64,000 bases of DNA from JALZEG01 sp046263255 (GCA_046263255.1 JBHELD010000006.1:118994-182993), one strand, 5' to 3'; numbered from the stretch's first letter, positions 49,790 to 58,106 are shown. Translations and numbers: made by a program. Notes: generated by a model not told the origin, from the sequence alone.

Positions 49790-51538
49790 ATGGCGACTGC
49801 GAAGTTCGGCCGGTTCACCGGCTCGACTTTCGACTTCTACAAGACCCACAAGAACTGGGGGCGCGACTGGCATCACATCGTCCAGATCCACGCTCCCGGG
49901 AGCGATGGTTTCTGGCTTCTGTTGTACAACCGGCTTGATGGCGTCATCAAGGTGATCGCCGTCGACCCGAACGGCTCGGTCTCAGAGGTGCGCACCACGA
50001 CGGGAGTACACACCGGCTGGGACCTCATGGCGAGCCATGCGTACCTGTCAACCGCCGTCATGGGTCCCAAGACAGGTGTCTTCTGCTACGACCGCACCGA
50101 GGGTGAGGCGCAGTTCCTCACCGTTGACGAGAACGGGGCGGTCGGGAAGCTCAAGACGCTCACCGGCTGGCGCAAGACATGGGATGTCGCCGTCGCTGGT
50201 GACTGGGGACTCGGCTCGGGGTATGCCGACCTACTCCTGTACGACCGCTGGAACGGCGAAGCGAAGTTCTTCTCGTCGGACGGCGACGGCGGCATCAAGG
50301 AGATCCGTCACCACACGGGCCTGGCTCGTGACTGGGACATCATCGTGCCGGGCGACTTCGTCCTTGGTTACGGCTACCACGAGCTGCTGTTCTACCGGCG
50401 GGTCCGCGCCGACGCGAAGTTCTTCCATGTCGACGACGCCGGAGGGCTGCAGGAGCTGTCACGCACCAAGCTCCACCCCTATCTCGACCTGATCGTTCCC
50501 GGCAAGTTCACCACCGAAGACGGCAGTGACCTCTTCTGCTTCTCGCGCGCCAAGGGACGGGCATCGCTGCTGCACGTGAGCCCGGAGACGAAGGTGACGG
50601 AGGTCTGGCAAGACAGCGGCTGGCGGCGTACTTGGTGGCGAGCCGAGGCGGGCTGGTTCCAGCCTGGCGGCGACACGCCCACCGACGAGTTGCTGCTCTA
50701 CGACAACGCAGTTCGCCTGCGACTGCAGGTCTTCCGAGTCACCGACGACGACGGCACACGTGCGCCGGTCATGACCGCAGACGACATGGTCACATGGGTG
50801 CGGAAGGCCAACGAGGTCTACGCGTCCGCGGGGGTTGTGATCGAGTACGACAAAGACACCGACTTCACCGACCTCGCCAGTTCCGCAATCAACCAGATGC
50901 ACAAAGACCAGGACGACGCGCGCAAAGAGAGGACACAGGCTGCCGCCCAGGCCTACGCAGAAGATTTCCCGGACCGCGTCGTCGTGTTCGTCACCTTCGG
51001 TCCGTTCACGGCCGAGCAAGAAGGCGGCTTCAGCTCGGGAGACGCCGCCTATATCTGTATCTCCAGCTGGAATGTGTCTGACACGACCTGGTACTACATC
51101 GACGGCTCGACGTGGAGCGGCCCCGCGTCGTACTTCTTCGCCCACGAGCTCGGCCACTACCTCGGCCTCCACCACCCGTTCCGTAGTCCCGATTACAACA
51201 AGTACCCGGGCGATCCGAAAGCTGCAGTCGAGGCGCTCATCGCCAAGGTCGCCGAGCCGACGCTTCGCGACCTCGACGGCGACAAGGCGCACGTTCGCGA
51301 CACACCGCCGGATGTGGGCGCCCGCTACTACACCGACCAGGGCCTGAATCCCGCCGACCCGTCGGAGATGGTCGAGGTGACCGGCGCCGACGGCACCGTC
51401 CTGCGGTTCAGCCCCGACCGCCACAACATCATGAACTACCTCCGGTGCGACGAGTTCTGTGACATCACCGCCGATCAGGCGCGCCGTGTTCGCGAGCACC
51501 TCCGCTCAGACGCACGCAAGTCCCTGGTCGACGGCTAA
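49790..51538 (+). CDS. FG-GAP/propeller-metzincin fusion protease (M43-like)
   Basis: 582 residues, ATG 49790 after GAGGGGAG. Residues about 1-320 hold six or more repeats of a 45-residue unit (for example GWDLMASHAY, TWDVAVAGDW, DWDIIVPGDF, YLDLIVPGKF) typical of FG-GAP/VCBS-like propeller blades. The C-terminal domain carries the zinc motif HELGHYLGLHH (His452, His456, His462) and the Met-turn NIMNY (Met548), so a metzincin resembling pappalysin-type M43. No signal peptide is visible, which is odd for such proteases; it may be released or a toxin-like effector. Lies in the accessory island. Confidence 0.8.
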   Translation: MATAKFGRFTGSTFDFYKTHKNWGRDWHHIVQIHAPGSDGFWLLLYNRLDGVIKVIAVDPNGSVSEVRTTTGVHTGWDLMASHAYLSTAVMGPKTGVFCYDRTEGEAQFLTVDENGAVGKLKTLTGWRKTWDVAVAGDWGLGSGYADLLLYDRWNGEAKFFSSDGDGGIKEIRHHTGLARDWDIIVPGDFVLGYGYHELLFYRRVRADAKFFHVDDAGGLQELSRTKLHPYLDLIVPGKFTTEDGSDLFCFSRAKGRASLLHVSPETKVTEVWQDSGWRRTWWRAEAGWFQPGGDTPTDELLLYDNAVRLRLQVFRVTDDDGTRAPVMTADDMVTWVRKANEVYASAGVVIEYDKDTDFTDLASSAINQMHKDQDDARKERTQAAAQAYAEDFPDRVVVFVTFGPFTAEQEGGFSSGDAAYICISSWNVSDTTWYYIDGSTWSGPASYFFAHELGHYLGLHHPFRSPDYNKYPGDPKAAVEALIAKVAEPTLRDLDGDKAHVRDTPPDVGARYYTDQGLNPADPSEMVEVTGADGTVLRFSPDRHNIMNYLRCDEFCDITADQARRVREHLRSDARKSLVDG

Positions 51539-52190
51539 GACCTTCAAGGAGGGAGTCCGTATGCTCACCACCGACCCTCTGTTGGTGCAGCAGTTCGGAG
51601 GCGACCATCTTGATGTTGGAGAGGTCTTCTGGTCTGACGCGCGTGGGGTCAGCGGACAGAACGATGAAATCAGCCGCTTTACCAACCTCGATGCTTCCCA
51701 CGGTTTCCTCCGTCCCCTACGCGAAGGCCGCGTCGATCGTTAGGGATCGGAGAACCTCCAGGACCGTCATTGCTTGCGATCGCATCCACCGGGGAGGCCG
51801 TCTGCCGCTCGGCCCCACCCGCGTGACCGCTTCTGCAATCGCGTCCATCGAGTCGCCGCTTTCACCAACGATCGCGTAGGGCCGGTCCGTACCTCCCGTC
51901 AGTTGGATGTCGGCATCAATCAAGTCGCGCCAGCGGCCAGCAAGAGCGCGCCGGTCGCGCCCCAACCAGCGTGTCAACGTCTTGGCCGCGCCGGCGTGGA
52001 ACCAGGAGTGCTGAACCGATGCGATGAGGCGAAGACCCGCAAGTCGCGCGATCTGATCGTCCCGGACGATGCTCACATGCTCCACGCGGTGGCGCGCTTC
52101 GGAGATCTCCTGAGGGTCCAAACGATGAAGGCTTTGTGGAGCGACGATGTGAAGGCCGAGGGTGTCTCGCGGATCACTTGGGATATCCAA
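51535..52190 (-). pseudogene. C-terminal part of an amidohydrolase with an amber codon
   Basis: Reading in one frame: ARHRVEHVSIVRDDQIARLA, VQHSWFHAGAAKTL, GGTDRPYAIVGESGDSMDA, TIDAAFA, TAG at 51719-51717, GTEETVGSIEVGKAADFIVL, SADPT. The metal His (RVEHVSI) and Asp (GGTDRPY) and the GSIExGKxADF C-terminal strand are typical of YtcJ-like amidohydrolases. The N-terminal HxH half is missing. One TAC-to-TAG change plus truncation make it a pseudogene. Confidence 0.68.
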
Positions 52191-52204
52191 GCGATCAGCG
52201 ACGA

Positions 52205-52354
52205 CTCGTGCCGACCGTCACCCACGACCAGCTGCGCGAGGGAGCGAACGACGAGCTCTACGGCGGCTGGCCGATGATCCTCTCCGGCCTGAAGACGCTG
52301 CTCGAGACCGGTGAACAACTGACCACGCCGGGATCGCTCATGTACGACAGCTGA
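52205..52354 (+). pseudogene. C-terminal fragment of an SRPBCC/AHSA1-like protein
   Basis: Ends TVTHDQLREGANDELYGGWP then ILSGLKTLLETGEQL and a TGA at 52352. This matches the end of SRPBCC (activator of Hsp90 ATPase homologue) proteins that often sit next to ArsR regulators and VOC genes. The upstream 100 residues are absent. Confidence 0.55.
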
Positions 52355-52382
52355 ACCGCTTCTTCGAAGGCTGGGAGACACG

Positions 52383-52474
52383 ATGAGCCAAAGCGAGACG
52401 CCGCGCATCACTGATGTGGGGACGGTGGGGATCCCGCTCGCAGACCCAGGATCGGGCGCTCGAGTTTCTCACCT
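52383..52474 (+). pseudogene. N-terminal fragment of a VOC/glyoxalase-family protein
   Basis: ATG 52383: MSQSETPRITDVGTVGIPLA, then an extra C (in GACCCAGG) shifts the frame; the shifted frame gives DRALEFLTL, where VOC proteins have DQDRALEFYxxKLGF. After LEF the similarity stops at the junction with a membrane-protein gene near 52474. The SRPBCC fragment just upstream is a usual operon neighbour of VOC genes. Confidence 0.55.
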
Positions 52475-52929
52475 TGCCGGCGACGGTCGTTCCGCTCGTG
52501 GCTCTACCGATGATAGTTCTCGCGGTTTCGCGGGAACTCGGAATGCGTGTTTGGCTCCCCTACCGCAATCGACAGGTTCCCGAGCGATGGCGGAACATGA
52601 TGTCCCTGGATCTAGTTGCTCTCGCGTACGGAATCGCGCTTGGGTCTGGCTTCGCTGCTCCCTTCGTGTCTTCAGCGCAACTGACAATGCTGTGGGGCGC
52701 GGCGTTTGCACCGATCTGGGGACTGCCTATCGTGATCGGAGCGTTTGCACTAGGCAAGACGTTGATTCTGCTGTTGGCACTTCAGGCGGACACAGAAGAC
52801 GAGATTCTCCGAGAGGTGAGAGCCGTCGAGTCGACGAGTATCCCCAGACAGTGGATTCGACGACTCTCGAGTATTGGAGCAAGTGTTCTCGTCGTTCTCG
52901 TCCTCATTGGCTCGACCATTCGTCCCTAA
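52475..52929 (+). CDS. N-terminally truncated polytopic membrane protein, paralogue of 55845-56454
   Basis: About 150 residues, four hydrophobic segments. The open frame from ATG 52414 begins with VOC sequence, so its own start is lost. VPLVALPMIVLAVSRELGMRV and WLPYRNRQVPERW, then YGIALGSGF align with PLLLASATVLAAIDLKLIDA, RLPSRHHQV and YGFALGTGF of the gene at 55845. It is less GC-rich than core genes. Function unknown. May still be expressed as a fusion from 52414. Confidence 0.5.
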
Positions 52930-52942
52930 TCGAGGAGGGATC

Positions 52943-53443
52943 ATGAAGTCGCTCGATGAGCCAGTGCCGGCCGACGATGGATCACGCGGATCGAGAGGGA
53001 TCCACTTGCTGAAGAAGCCTGCCGTTGCTGCCTTAATGGTGGTTGTGGTGATTGGGATCTTGGCCTCGTACACGTGGGCAGGGTTTTTTCAAGGTCAACA
53101 GGAGCACAATGCTTCGGGTCAATTCACCACGGCCCCGTCGCCTCCTCCAAGGGGCGCGGCCCCGGACTCGCTCCCCGCGGAGTCTTTCGTCCGTCGCCAG
53201 ACGAGGCGGGAAGGCGGAGCAACGTCCTCGCCAACGTCCGGACCGAGATCGGCCTCCTCGCGAGACACGCCGGATTCCCTCCGGGTGCACCCGCACCCTG
53301 GGGCTCTGCCGGCTCGGGATGCTCGTCCGCACCGACTTTTATTGGCCGCGCCTTGCGAGTGCTCCCGAGCGCGGACATCGCTCGTGGTCCAGCCGACGAG
53401 CGGCCTCGCTGGTTGGCTGAGTTTTTCGGTGGCTCGCATGTAG
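52943..53443 (+). CDS. single-pass membrane protein, C-terminal part doubtful
   Basis: ATG 52943 with AGGAGG 6 nt upstream, 13 bp after the previous stop. Cytoplasmic N-terminus of about 28 residues, then a transmembrane helix PAVAALMVVVVIGILASYTW near 27-46, and GFFQGQQEHNASGQF. The rest is Pro/Ser/Arg-rich and runs into repeat D, so the natural C-terminus was probably shorter. Unknown family. Confidence 0.5.
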   Translation: MKSLDEPVPADDGSRGSRGIHLLKKPAVAALMVVVVIGILASYTWAGFFQGQQEHNASGQFTTAPSPPPRGAAPDSLPAESFVRRQTRREGGATSSPTSGPRSASSRDTPDSLRVHPHPGALPARDARPHRLLLAAPCECSRARTSLVVQPTSGLAGWLSFSVARM

Positions 53444-53470
53444 GAGTAACCAACACAACCTCCTGATGCC
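53436..53470 (+). repeat. dispersed intergenic repeat, copy D (right part)
   Basis: GCATGTAGGAGTAACCAACA followed by CAACCTCCTGATG. Same start as copy E and the same CAACCTCCTGA core as copy B. Confidence 0.6.
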
Positions 53471-53588
53471 GTGACTCCTGCTCGTCATCAGATCACGTAG
53501 GGGACGAGAATCTGCGGGCGCACTCGGCGGAACGTCACACGGTGCGCGGATTCGCTGGATGGCGCCGCGGCACTACGGAGGGGGCGCA

Positions 53589-53789
53589 TCAACAGCGGGC
53601 AAAAGCCATCTCCTTCGGACGTACTTTCATCGCCTGCCCGAGTGATGCCAGCTTGAGTCCCAGCGCAGCAGTGCCTGCTGGAGCATTCACCCCTTCCGAA
53701 TCACCGGCGAGACGGCCCAGGGCGCCCTCTGCCTGCCTCGCCACGCTGTCCAGGCCGTCGTTGCCTGCGAAGAGCTGTGATCTCAGCAT
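53589..53789 (-). CDS. small hypothetical protein downstream of the serine hydrolase
   Basis: 66 residues, ATG 53789, 10 bp after the serine hydrolase stop. It reads MLRSQLFAGNDGLDSVARQA, then AEGALGRLAGDSEGVNAPAG, an Ala/Leu-rich helix and a KVRPKEMAFARC end. Codon use looks real; no family recognised. There is no clear ribosome binding site, so it may be a fragment. Confidence 0.35.
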   Translation of the reverse strand: MLRSQLFAGNDGLDSVARQAEGALGRLAGDSEGVNAPAGTAALGLKLASLGQAMKVRPKEMAFARC

Positions 53790-53799
53790 GTCCGACTAT

Positions 53800-54864
53800 T
53801 CAGGGGATGAAGGCGGTGACGGCCGCCTCCATGATCAGTGACACGGGCTCGAAGAGCTGGCGCCGGGTCTGGCCGTTCTGCACGACGTTCACCCAGGCGG
53901 CCACGAACTCTAGGTCGCGGAAGGTGTCGACGGCGAAGATCGCCTCCGAGAACACCGTCTTCCCCGACTTCAACGGTCCGATCCCGACCTTGCCGCCGAT
54001 CGCGCGGAAGCGCCCGCCCGGGGGCCACAGCGGTGGCACGGTGATGGGAAAGAAGGTGCCGGCGCGGCTCATCAGCGCCTTCATCTCGCGGCTGCTCGTC
54101 GGGCCGACGAGCTTCTCGTCGGCCATCAGGGTCAGCAGCGACGCGAACTGGAAGGTCGTCGTCCCCTGCGCCGTGTCGACGTCGTTGACGCAGGCGACCC
54201 GAGCTGCGGGCCAGGTGCGCACGTAGTCACCGGCCAGCCAGATCCCGTCGGTGCCGTCGAAGAAGCCGTCGTCGGCGATCTTGCCGTTGAGCAGGGGGTA
54301 GCCGAGGTTGTGAATGGTCGTGCCCGCACCCGCGTTGTGCTGGTTCACCACGAAGTTCTCGAAGGCGGCCAGCTGGGCCCGGGTGAAGTCGACCGCGAAG
54401 ACCCCGCCCGAGCCGGGTTGCAGCATCGCCGCATAGTTGGGCTTGCGAATCTTGTCCTCCGGCCTCAGGTGCGGAGACGCGCTGATCCTGAGCGGGGTGT
54501 GGGCATCGATCTCGGGGTTGAAGTTGGCGATCAGTGCCGCTTCCATAGCCGGCCACGACGACGACGTGAGCCCGAGGTCGGTCATGAGCACGTCGGCGCT
54601 CGACCGCAGGTCGAAGGCGGCATACATGCTGGCGATCTTGACCAGGCTCGCCGCATAGTGCGTCTCGTCGGAGCGCAGCCCGGCCCAGGGATGGTCGAAG
54701 GTGCCCTCGCTCCCGGTGATCACCACGACCGTCATGGCGAGGTTGTCGACATTGGGCGAACCCGCCAGCGACAAGGTGAGCCGAGTGGCGTCCATCGCGG
54801 CTTGCATCGTGGTGTGGGGCGAGGACGCCAACGGGTTGGTGTAGGCGCCGGTGAACAGGACCAT
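53800..54864 (-). CDS. serine hydrolase, beta-lactamase/penicillin-binding-protein-like
   Basis: 354 residues, ATG 54864 after GAGGAGA. The S-x-x-K motif is Ser73-Leu-Val-Lys76 in HYAASLVKIASM, and GPLKSGKTVFSEAIFA resembles the KTG/KSG strand motif of class A lactamase-like hydrolases. The region between (FVVNQHNAGAGTT) could hold the second motif. No signal peptide, so probably not a secreted beta-lactamase; a peptide amidase or esterase role is possible. Lies within the island between repeats D and B. Confidence 0.72.
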   Translation of the reverse strand: MVLFTGAYTNPLASSPHTTMQAAMDATRLTLSLAGSPNVDNLAMTVVVITGSEGTFDHPWAGLRSDETHYAASLVKIASMYAAFDLRSSADVLMTDLGLTSSSWPAMEAALIANFNPEIDAHTPLRISASPHLRPEDKIRKPNYAAMLQPGSGGVFAVDFTRAQLAAFENFVVNQHNAGAGTTIHNLGYPLLNGKIADDGFFDGTDGIWLAGDYVRTWPAARVACVNDVDTAQGTTTFQFASLLTLMADEKLVGPTSSREMKALMSRAGTFFPITVPPLWPPGGRFRAIGGKVGIGPLKSGKTVFSEAIFAVDTFRDLEFVAAWVNVVQNGQTRRQLFEPVSLIMEAAVTAFIP

Positions 54865-54904
54865 GTCACTTATCTCCTCTCGTACACGTGCGCCGCGAGA
54901 CCCC

Positions 54905-55024
54905 TCACGGCCGGATCGTCCCCAGGAACAGCGTGCGCTCCCGGCCGTCGGGGAACACCTCGGACTCACGGACGAGCAACCGGAACTGGGCCGAGTTCAC
55001 GTCGTCGAAGTGGATTCTCGGCAT
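54905..55024 (-). CDS. possible 39-residue small protein upstream of the serine hydrolase
   Basis: ATG 55024 reads MPRIHFDDVNSAQFRLLVRE then SEVFPDGRERTLFLGTIRP and TGA. TACCAT lies 8 nt upstream of the ATG, in the leaderless style. The mixture of charged and hydrophobic residues is protein-like. It ends 40 bp before the hydrolase start and would share its transcript. Confidence 0.4.
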   Translation of the reverse strand: MPRIHFDDVNSAQFRLLVRESEVFPDGRERTLFLGTIRP

Positions 55025-55073
55025 CAAACGGGATGGTAGATCCGAGTAGTCCTCCCGCACAGCAATACAAGCT

Positions 55074-55173
55074 CACGTAGGAGTATCTGACCCAACCTCC
55101 TGACGTGCCTACCCAGGTGTCGCCCGATGTGGGGGATGTCGTGGACCGCGACAGGCCCGCGGGCAACCGCAGT
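55074..55173 (+). repeat. dispersed intergenic repeat, copy B (longest)
   Basis: Runs from CACGTAGGAGTATC through CAACCTCCTGACGTGCCTAC and CCAGGTGTCGCCCGATG to GTGGACCGCGACAGGCCCGC and GGGCAACCGC. It joins the part seen in copies D/E/F with the part seen in A and C, so it defines the full unit of about 100 bp. The last 30 bp can fold into a GC hairpin. Confidence 0.65.
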
Positions 55174-55280
55174 TGAGAGCAATCAGAGGCGGTGGCCTGA
55201 TAAATTTTGCCTGACCCGGCTCCGCGTAGGTTTCCGGTGTCCGTCCCATCAACTTGGACGTACCTTGACGCGGCGAAGAT

Positions 55281-55307
55281 CACTGGTTCGATCCCAGCGC
55301 CGCCACA
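55281..55307 (+). other. tRNA 3'-end-like fragment (T-arm), possible attachment-site scar
   Basis: CACTGGTTCGATCCCAGCGC followed by CGCCACA reads as a T-stem CTGG/CCAG around the TTCGATC loop and an acceptor strand GCCGCCA. No matching D-arm, anticodon arm or 5' acceptor lies within 80 nt upstream. A 3' tRNA remnant of this type is what integrases leave at attachment sites. Confidence 0.4.
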
Positions 55308-55510
55308 ACGCTGTTTGTCCTGATCTCCGGGCCGCGTCCGATCCCCAGCGCAGCGTGAGGTTGCTCTCCTAACGCCTCGTGACCCATTCGACTGCCGTCC
55401 AGGCGCGGATCGCGAGCCGCTTGCCTAACTTGTGATCGTACTCGCCGTCCTGACCCTGGTCCAAGATCAACCCACTGCTCACAGAACAATTGCCGTCAGC
55501 GCACAGGCCA

Positions 55511-55657
55511 ATGCGGAAGCGCGAACCAGTGCTGGAGTTGGACGATGGCAGGCTGTTGCACGCTCGGCCCGCACACTTGCACGAAGAAGTGGATCTGTTG
55601 CGACTGCTGGACCGCCTCGGACCAGCCTTGTCATTGCTCGGATACCTCGTGCGTTGA
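55511..55657 (+). CDS. 48-residue remnant or small protein
   Basis: From ATG 55511: MRKREPVLELDDGRLLHARP, AHLHEEVDLLRLLDRLGPAL, SLLGYLVR, TGA. Leucine-rich helical end and good codon use, but no ribosome binding site. Could be the C-terminal part of a lost regulator. Followed closely by a small membrane protein frame. Confidence 0.35.
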   Translation: MRKREPVLELDDGRLLHARPAHLHEEVDLLRLLDRLGPALSLLGYLVR

Positions 55658-55683
55658 GCCATGCTTCGGCTTGGCCGCGTGAC

Positions 55684-55848
55684 ATGAGCGCAGGCGCAAG
55701 GGCAGCAGTCGGCGGCGCACGGGGGTCTGCCGCCGGCTGGTATGCGATCTCCGCTGTGGCCGCCGGCGCCATGCAATTCGTCGAGATCTCTCGAGCGCTC
55801 GGGATCGCCGGTTTCATCGCCGGGTTTCTGCTGTTAGGGACGGCATGA
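55684..55848 (+). CDS. small hydrophobic protein upstream of the frameshifted membrane gene
   Basis: 54 residues from ATG 55684: SAAGWYAISAVAAGAMQFVE, then LGIAGFIAGFLLLGTA, enough for one or two membrane helices. The stop overlaps the ATG at 55845 (ATGA), the coupled pattern typical of this genome, which supports it as a real partner of the next membrane protein. Start uncertain. Confidence 0.45.
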   Translation: MSAGARAAVGGARGSAAGWYAISAVAAGAMQFVEISRALGIAGFIAGFLLLGTA

Positions 55849-56454
55849 GGACAGAACATAGTCTTCACGATCCGGCCGCCCGGGAGGTGGCCTCAGCAAT
55901 TTCAGGTCCTAGGTGGGTGGCTAAAGGCAGGGCTGTTCTTCGCTGCTGCTGCGGCCGGCGCCGCATCGATCGGGCTCGTCATCGCTGGTGCGGGCTACTG
56001 GATCGGGGTACACGAGACGGCCGCAGCCATCCCGTTGCTGCTGGCGAGTGCGACCGTGCTCGCCGCCATAGATCTCAAGCTCATCGACGCGCGGCTGCCC
56101 TCCCGCCATCATCAGGTTCGTCGCGCGACGATCTTGTCCCACCCATGGCTCGGGACACTCCCGTATGGCTTCGCGCTCGGGACCGGATTCTGGACATGGA
56201 TCAGTGTCGGCCTGCCATTCGTCTTGTGCGTCGTTCTCCTGGTCATGCCCGATCCTGGACTGGCGATACATGCGGCAGTCGGCTTCGCCGCGGGGCGAGC
56301 CGCGCCCATTGCAGCATCTGCCCTGTGGCGCGACCTCCCACCCGGGTCATTCACCGCAGCCGTGAGTGGGTGGGAGACTGGTAGAGGACGAATCGTTTCA
56401 GCGATCGTTGCGTCCGGGGTCGTGGCCCGAGTGATCCTGGCGGCGCCACTGTGA
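55845..56454 (+). pseudogene. polytopic membrane protein with a one-base frameshift
   Basis: ATG 55845 reads MRTEHSLHDPAAREVASAIS then GPRWVAK; here an extra A in AAA (55922-55925) shifts the frame, and the other frame continues AGLFFAAAAAGAASIGLVIA to the stop at 56454. Removing one A gives a protein of about 202 residues with four or five transmembrane helices and the YGFALGTGF motif shared with the paralogue at 52475. May be a sequencing error. Function unknown. Confidence 0.6.
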
Positions 56455-56525
56455 AACCCGCGCTGGCCCCCGGAGCGTCTTATATCTGTGAACGACCTAT
56501 ATCCGACGACGTGTAGGCGACAGAC

Positions 56526-57044
56526 ATGCAACCTCCCCCGGAGCTGGTTGCTTTTTGCAGGGCGGAACACCCGCGCCTCGTCGGCATCCTCGGTCTGTAC
56601 TGCGGAAGTGCAGACGTGGCGCATGAGCTCGCGCAGGAGGCCCTGCTGCGCGTGTGCAAGGAGTGGGGTCGTGTTCGCAAGATGGACTCCCCACAAGCGT
56701 GGACATATCGCGTCGGGACCAACCTGGCCCACTCCTATTTCCGTCGACGCGCCGTCGAGCGCCGGGCCCTCCGCCGGCTTGCGACGCGAGGAGACGCGGA
56801 ACCCACCGCACCTCCGCCCGTCGACCCGGACGACGAGCTGGCTCGCGCTATCGAGCGACTGCCCCATCGGCAGCGCACGGCTGTGCTTCTCCGCTATTAC
56901 CTCGACCTGTCCGTTCGGGATGCGGCCGAAGTGATGGATTGCCCTGAGTCGACGGTCAAGACGCTCACACGGCGAGCGCTGCGGGATCTGGGTTCCGTTG
57001 CCGGCGTGGCAACCCAGGAAGGAGCGGTGGCAGATGTCCGATGA
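56526..57044 (+). CDS. ECF-type RNA polymerase sigma factor (second)
   Basis: 172 residues, ATG 56526. Region 2: VAFCRAEHPRLVGILGLYCG, AHELAQEALLRVCKEWGRV, SPQAWTYRVGTNLAHSYFRR; region 4: LPHRQRTAVLLRYYLDLSVR, DAAEVMDCPESTVKTLTRRA. The upstream gap has two TATATC-type boxes near 56482 and 56504 that may be its promoter. It overlaps the next gene by 11 bases, forming a sigma/anti-sigma unit inside the island. Confidence 0.9.
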   Translation: MQPPPELVAFCRAEHPRLVGILGLYCGSADVAHELAQEALLRVCKEWGRVRKMDSPQAWTYRVGTNLAHSYFRRRAVERRALRRLATRGDAEPTAPPPVDPDDELARAIERLPHRQRTAVLLRYYLDLSVRDAAEVMDCPESTVKTLTRRALRDLGSVAGVATQEGAVADVR

Positions 57045-57741
57045 GCTTCGACGGCGGCTTCGCTCGGCGGCCCCCCCCGCCACGCGGCAGTTCGACGTCG
57101 GTTCGGCATGGAAGTTGGCCCGCCGTCGCCTTGCGCTACGGATCGTGGCCGGCGCAGGAGCCGCGGTCATCGTTCTCGTGGCCGGCAGTCAATTGATCCA
57201 GGGCGACGGAGAGGGAAGCCGGATCGCGGCGCGGCCCGGCCAAGGACGAGACGCAGGAGGAGGCGCGATGGCAAGCATCATCGAGACCACGCCGGTCGGC
57301 GACTGTGTAACTCCGGACGACGAGTCGTATGGGACGACCGCCATGGGGGAGTGGTTGCGCGGGCTCCTCCTGGGCGTCGGTATGCCGCAGAAGCCCAGCG
57401 TCACGGGGGAAGAGATCACCGACACCGGGACGGCGTTGCTGGTAGATGTCTACGGAGGACGGCACCATGCTTATGTGACCGCATCCAAGCCTCCGGACCC
57501 CGAGTTCGAGACGGACGAGGCGGAGGTCGTAGGACAAGAGGGCGCCTTCGTCATCTACTACCGGGAAGGTCCGGCGTGGAAGTCGTTCAACGCGGTCAGC
57601 CCCGAGTGGCAGCTCAGCCTCGCCTTGTTCCCGGGAGCGGGCCACTCGGCCGTGTCGTGGGACAAGGGTGATCGAGCCGTGTCCGAGTGGTTCGAACGTG
57701 CCCTGGCCCGGGGAAACGAGAACCCGCCGCCCTGCAGCTAA
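57034..57741 (+). CDS. single-pass membrane protein, likely anti-sigma partner of the upstream ECF factor
   Basis: 235 residues, ATG 57034 with AAGGAG 10 nt upstream. Cytoplasmic N-terminal 36 residues (DELRRRLRSAAPPATRQFDV), transmembrane helix IVAGAGAAVIVLVAGSQLI, and an extracytoplasmic domain of about 170 residues with Trp/Tyr-rich strands (HHAYVTASKPPDPEF, AFVIYYREGPAWKSF). The layout is that of a membrane-bound anti-sigma factor, but no zinc HCC motif is present. The signal sensed is unknown. Confidence 0.75.
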   Translation: MSDELRRRLRSAAPPATRQFDVGSAWKLARRRLALRIVAGAGAAVIVLVAGSQLIQGDGEGSRIAARPGQGRDAGGGAMASIIETTPVGDCVTPDDESYGTTAMGEWLRGLLLGVGMPQKPSVTGEEITDTGTALLVDVYGGRHHAYVTASKPPDPEFETDEAEVVGQEGAFVIYYREGPAWKSFNAVSPEWQLSLALFPGAGHSAVSWDKGDRAVSEWFERALARGNENPPPCS

Positions 57742-57986
57742 CGTCAGGCGCCGGCGCCCCTCGGCGCCCTGTTCCCTGACGCAGACGGTCAAGTTGCCTG
57801 GGAGGGCACCGGTCGAGAGGACGCAGACGCTCGACTACCGGGGCGGCTACCTGCTGGACGACTCGACTTGGGCCGGGAGACTCACCGAATACGACTACTC
57901 AATCGGCGGCGTGCTCGAGAAGGGTGTCGAACTTGGTGTCTTGGTTTTCCTGATGCCAACATCTAGACGGCCCAACATGCTGCTGC

Positions 57987-58106
57987 TCACTGGCGGGCTC
58001 TGGCAGCGCGTCCCGCGGGATTCAGGAAGGCCAGCAACGTCACGAGCGCGGCGGAAGTGAACGTCAAGTACGGGACCGCATTATGGGAAGCCGCAAGAGC
58101 GTCCAT
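57987..58106 (-). pseudogene. C-terminal piece of a small membrane protein
   Basis: Reads MDALAASHNAVPYLTFTSAA, LVTLLAFLNPAGRAARARQ, TGA, and the same frame stays Ala-rich upstream of the ATG (GAAAVAAALAG). One hydrophobic helix with a basic end. No ribosome binding site; probably the tail of a lost gene. Confidence 0.35.

Noticed and set aside
49515..51719. Possible TAG recoding (pyrrolysine-like or suppressor) suggested by in-frame ambers in two remnants
   Set aside because: TAG terminates several intact genes (for example at 1420, 7121, 44158), both ambers lie in genes that are also truncated, and no suppressor tRNA is seen.
55281..55307. Intact tRNA gene
   Set aside because: Only the T-arm and acceptor-like 3' end are present; no anticodon arm or D-arm can be folded from the upstream sequence.
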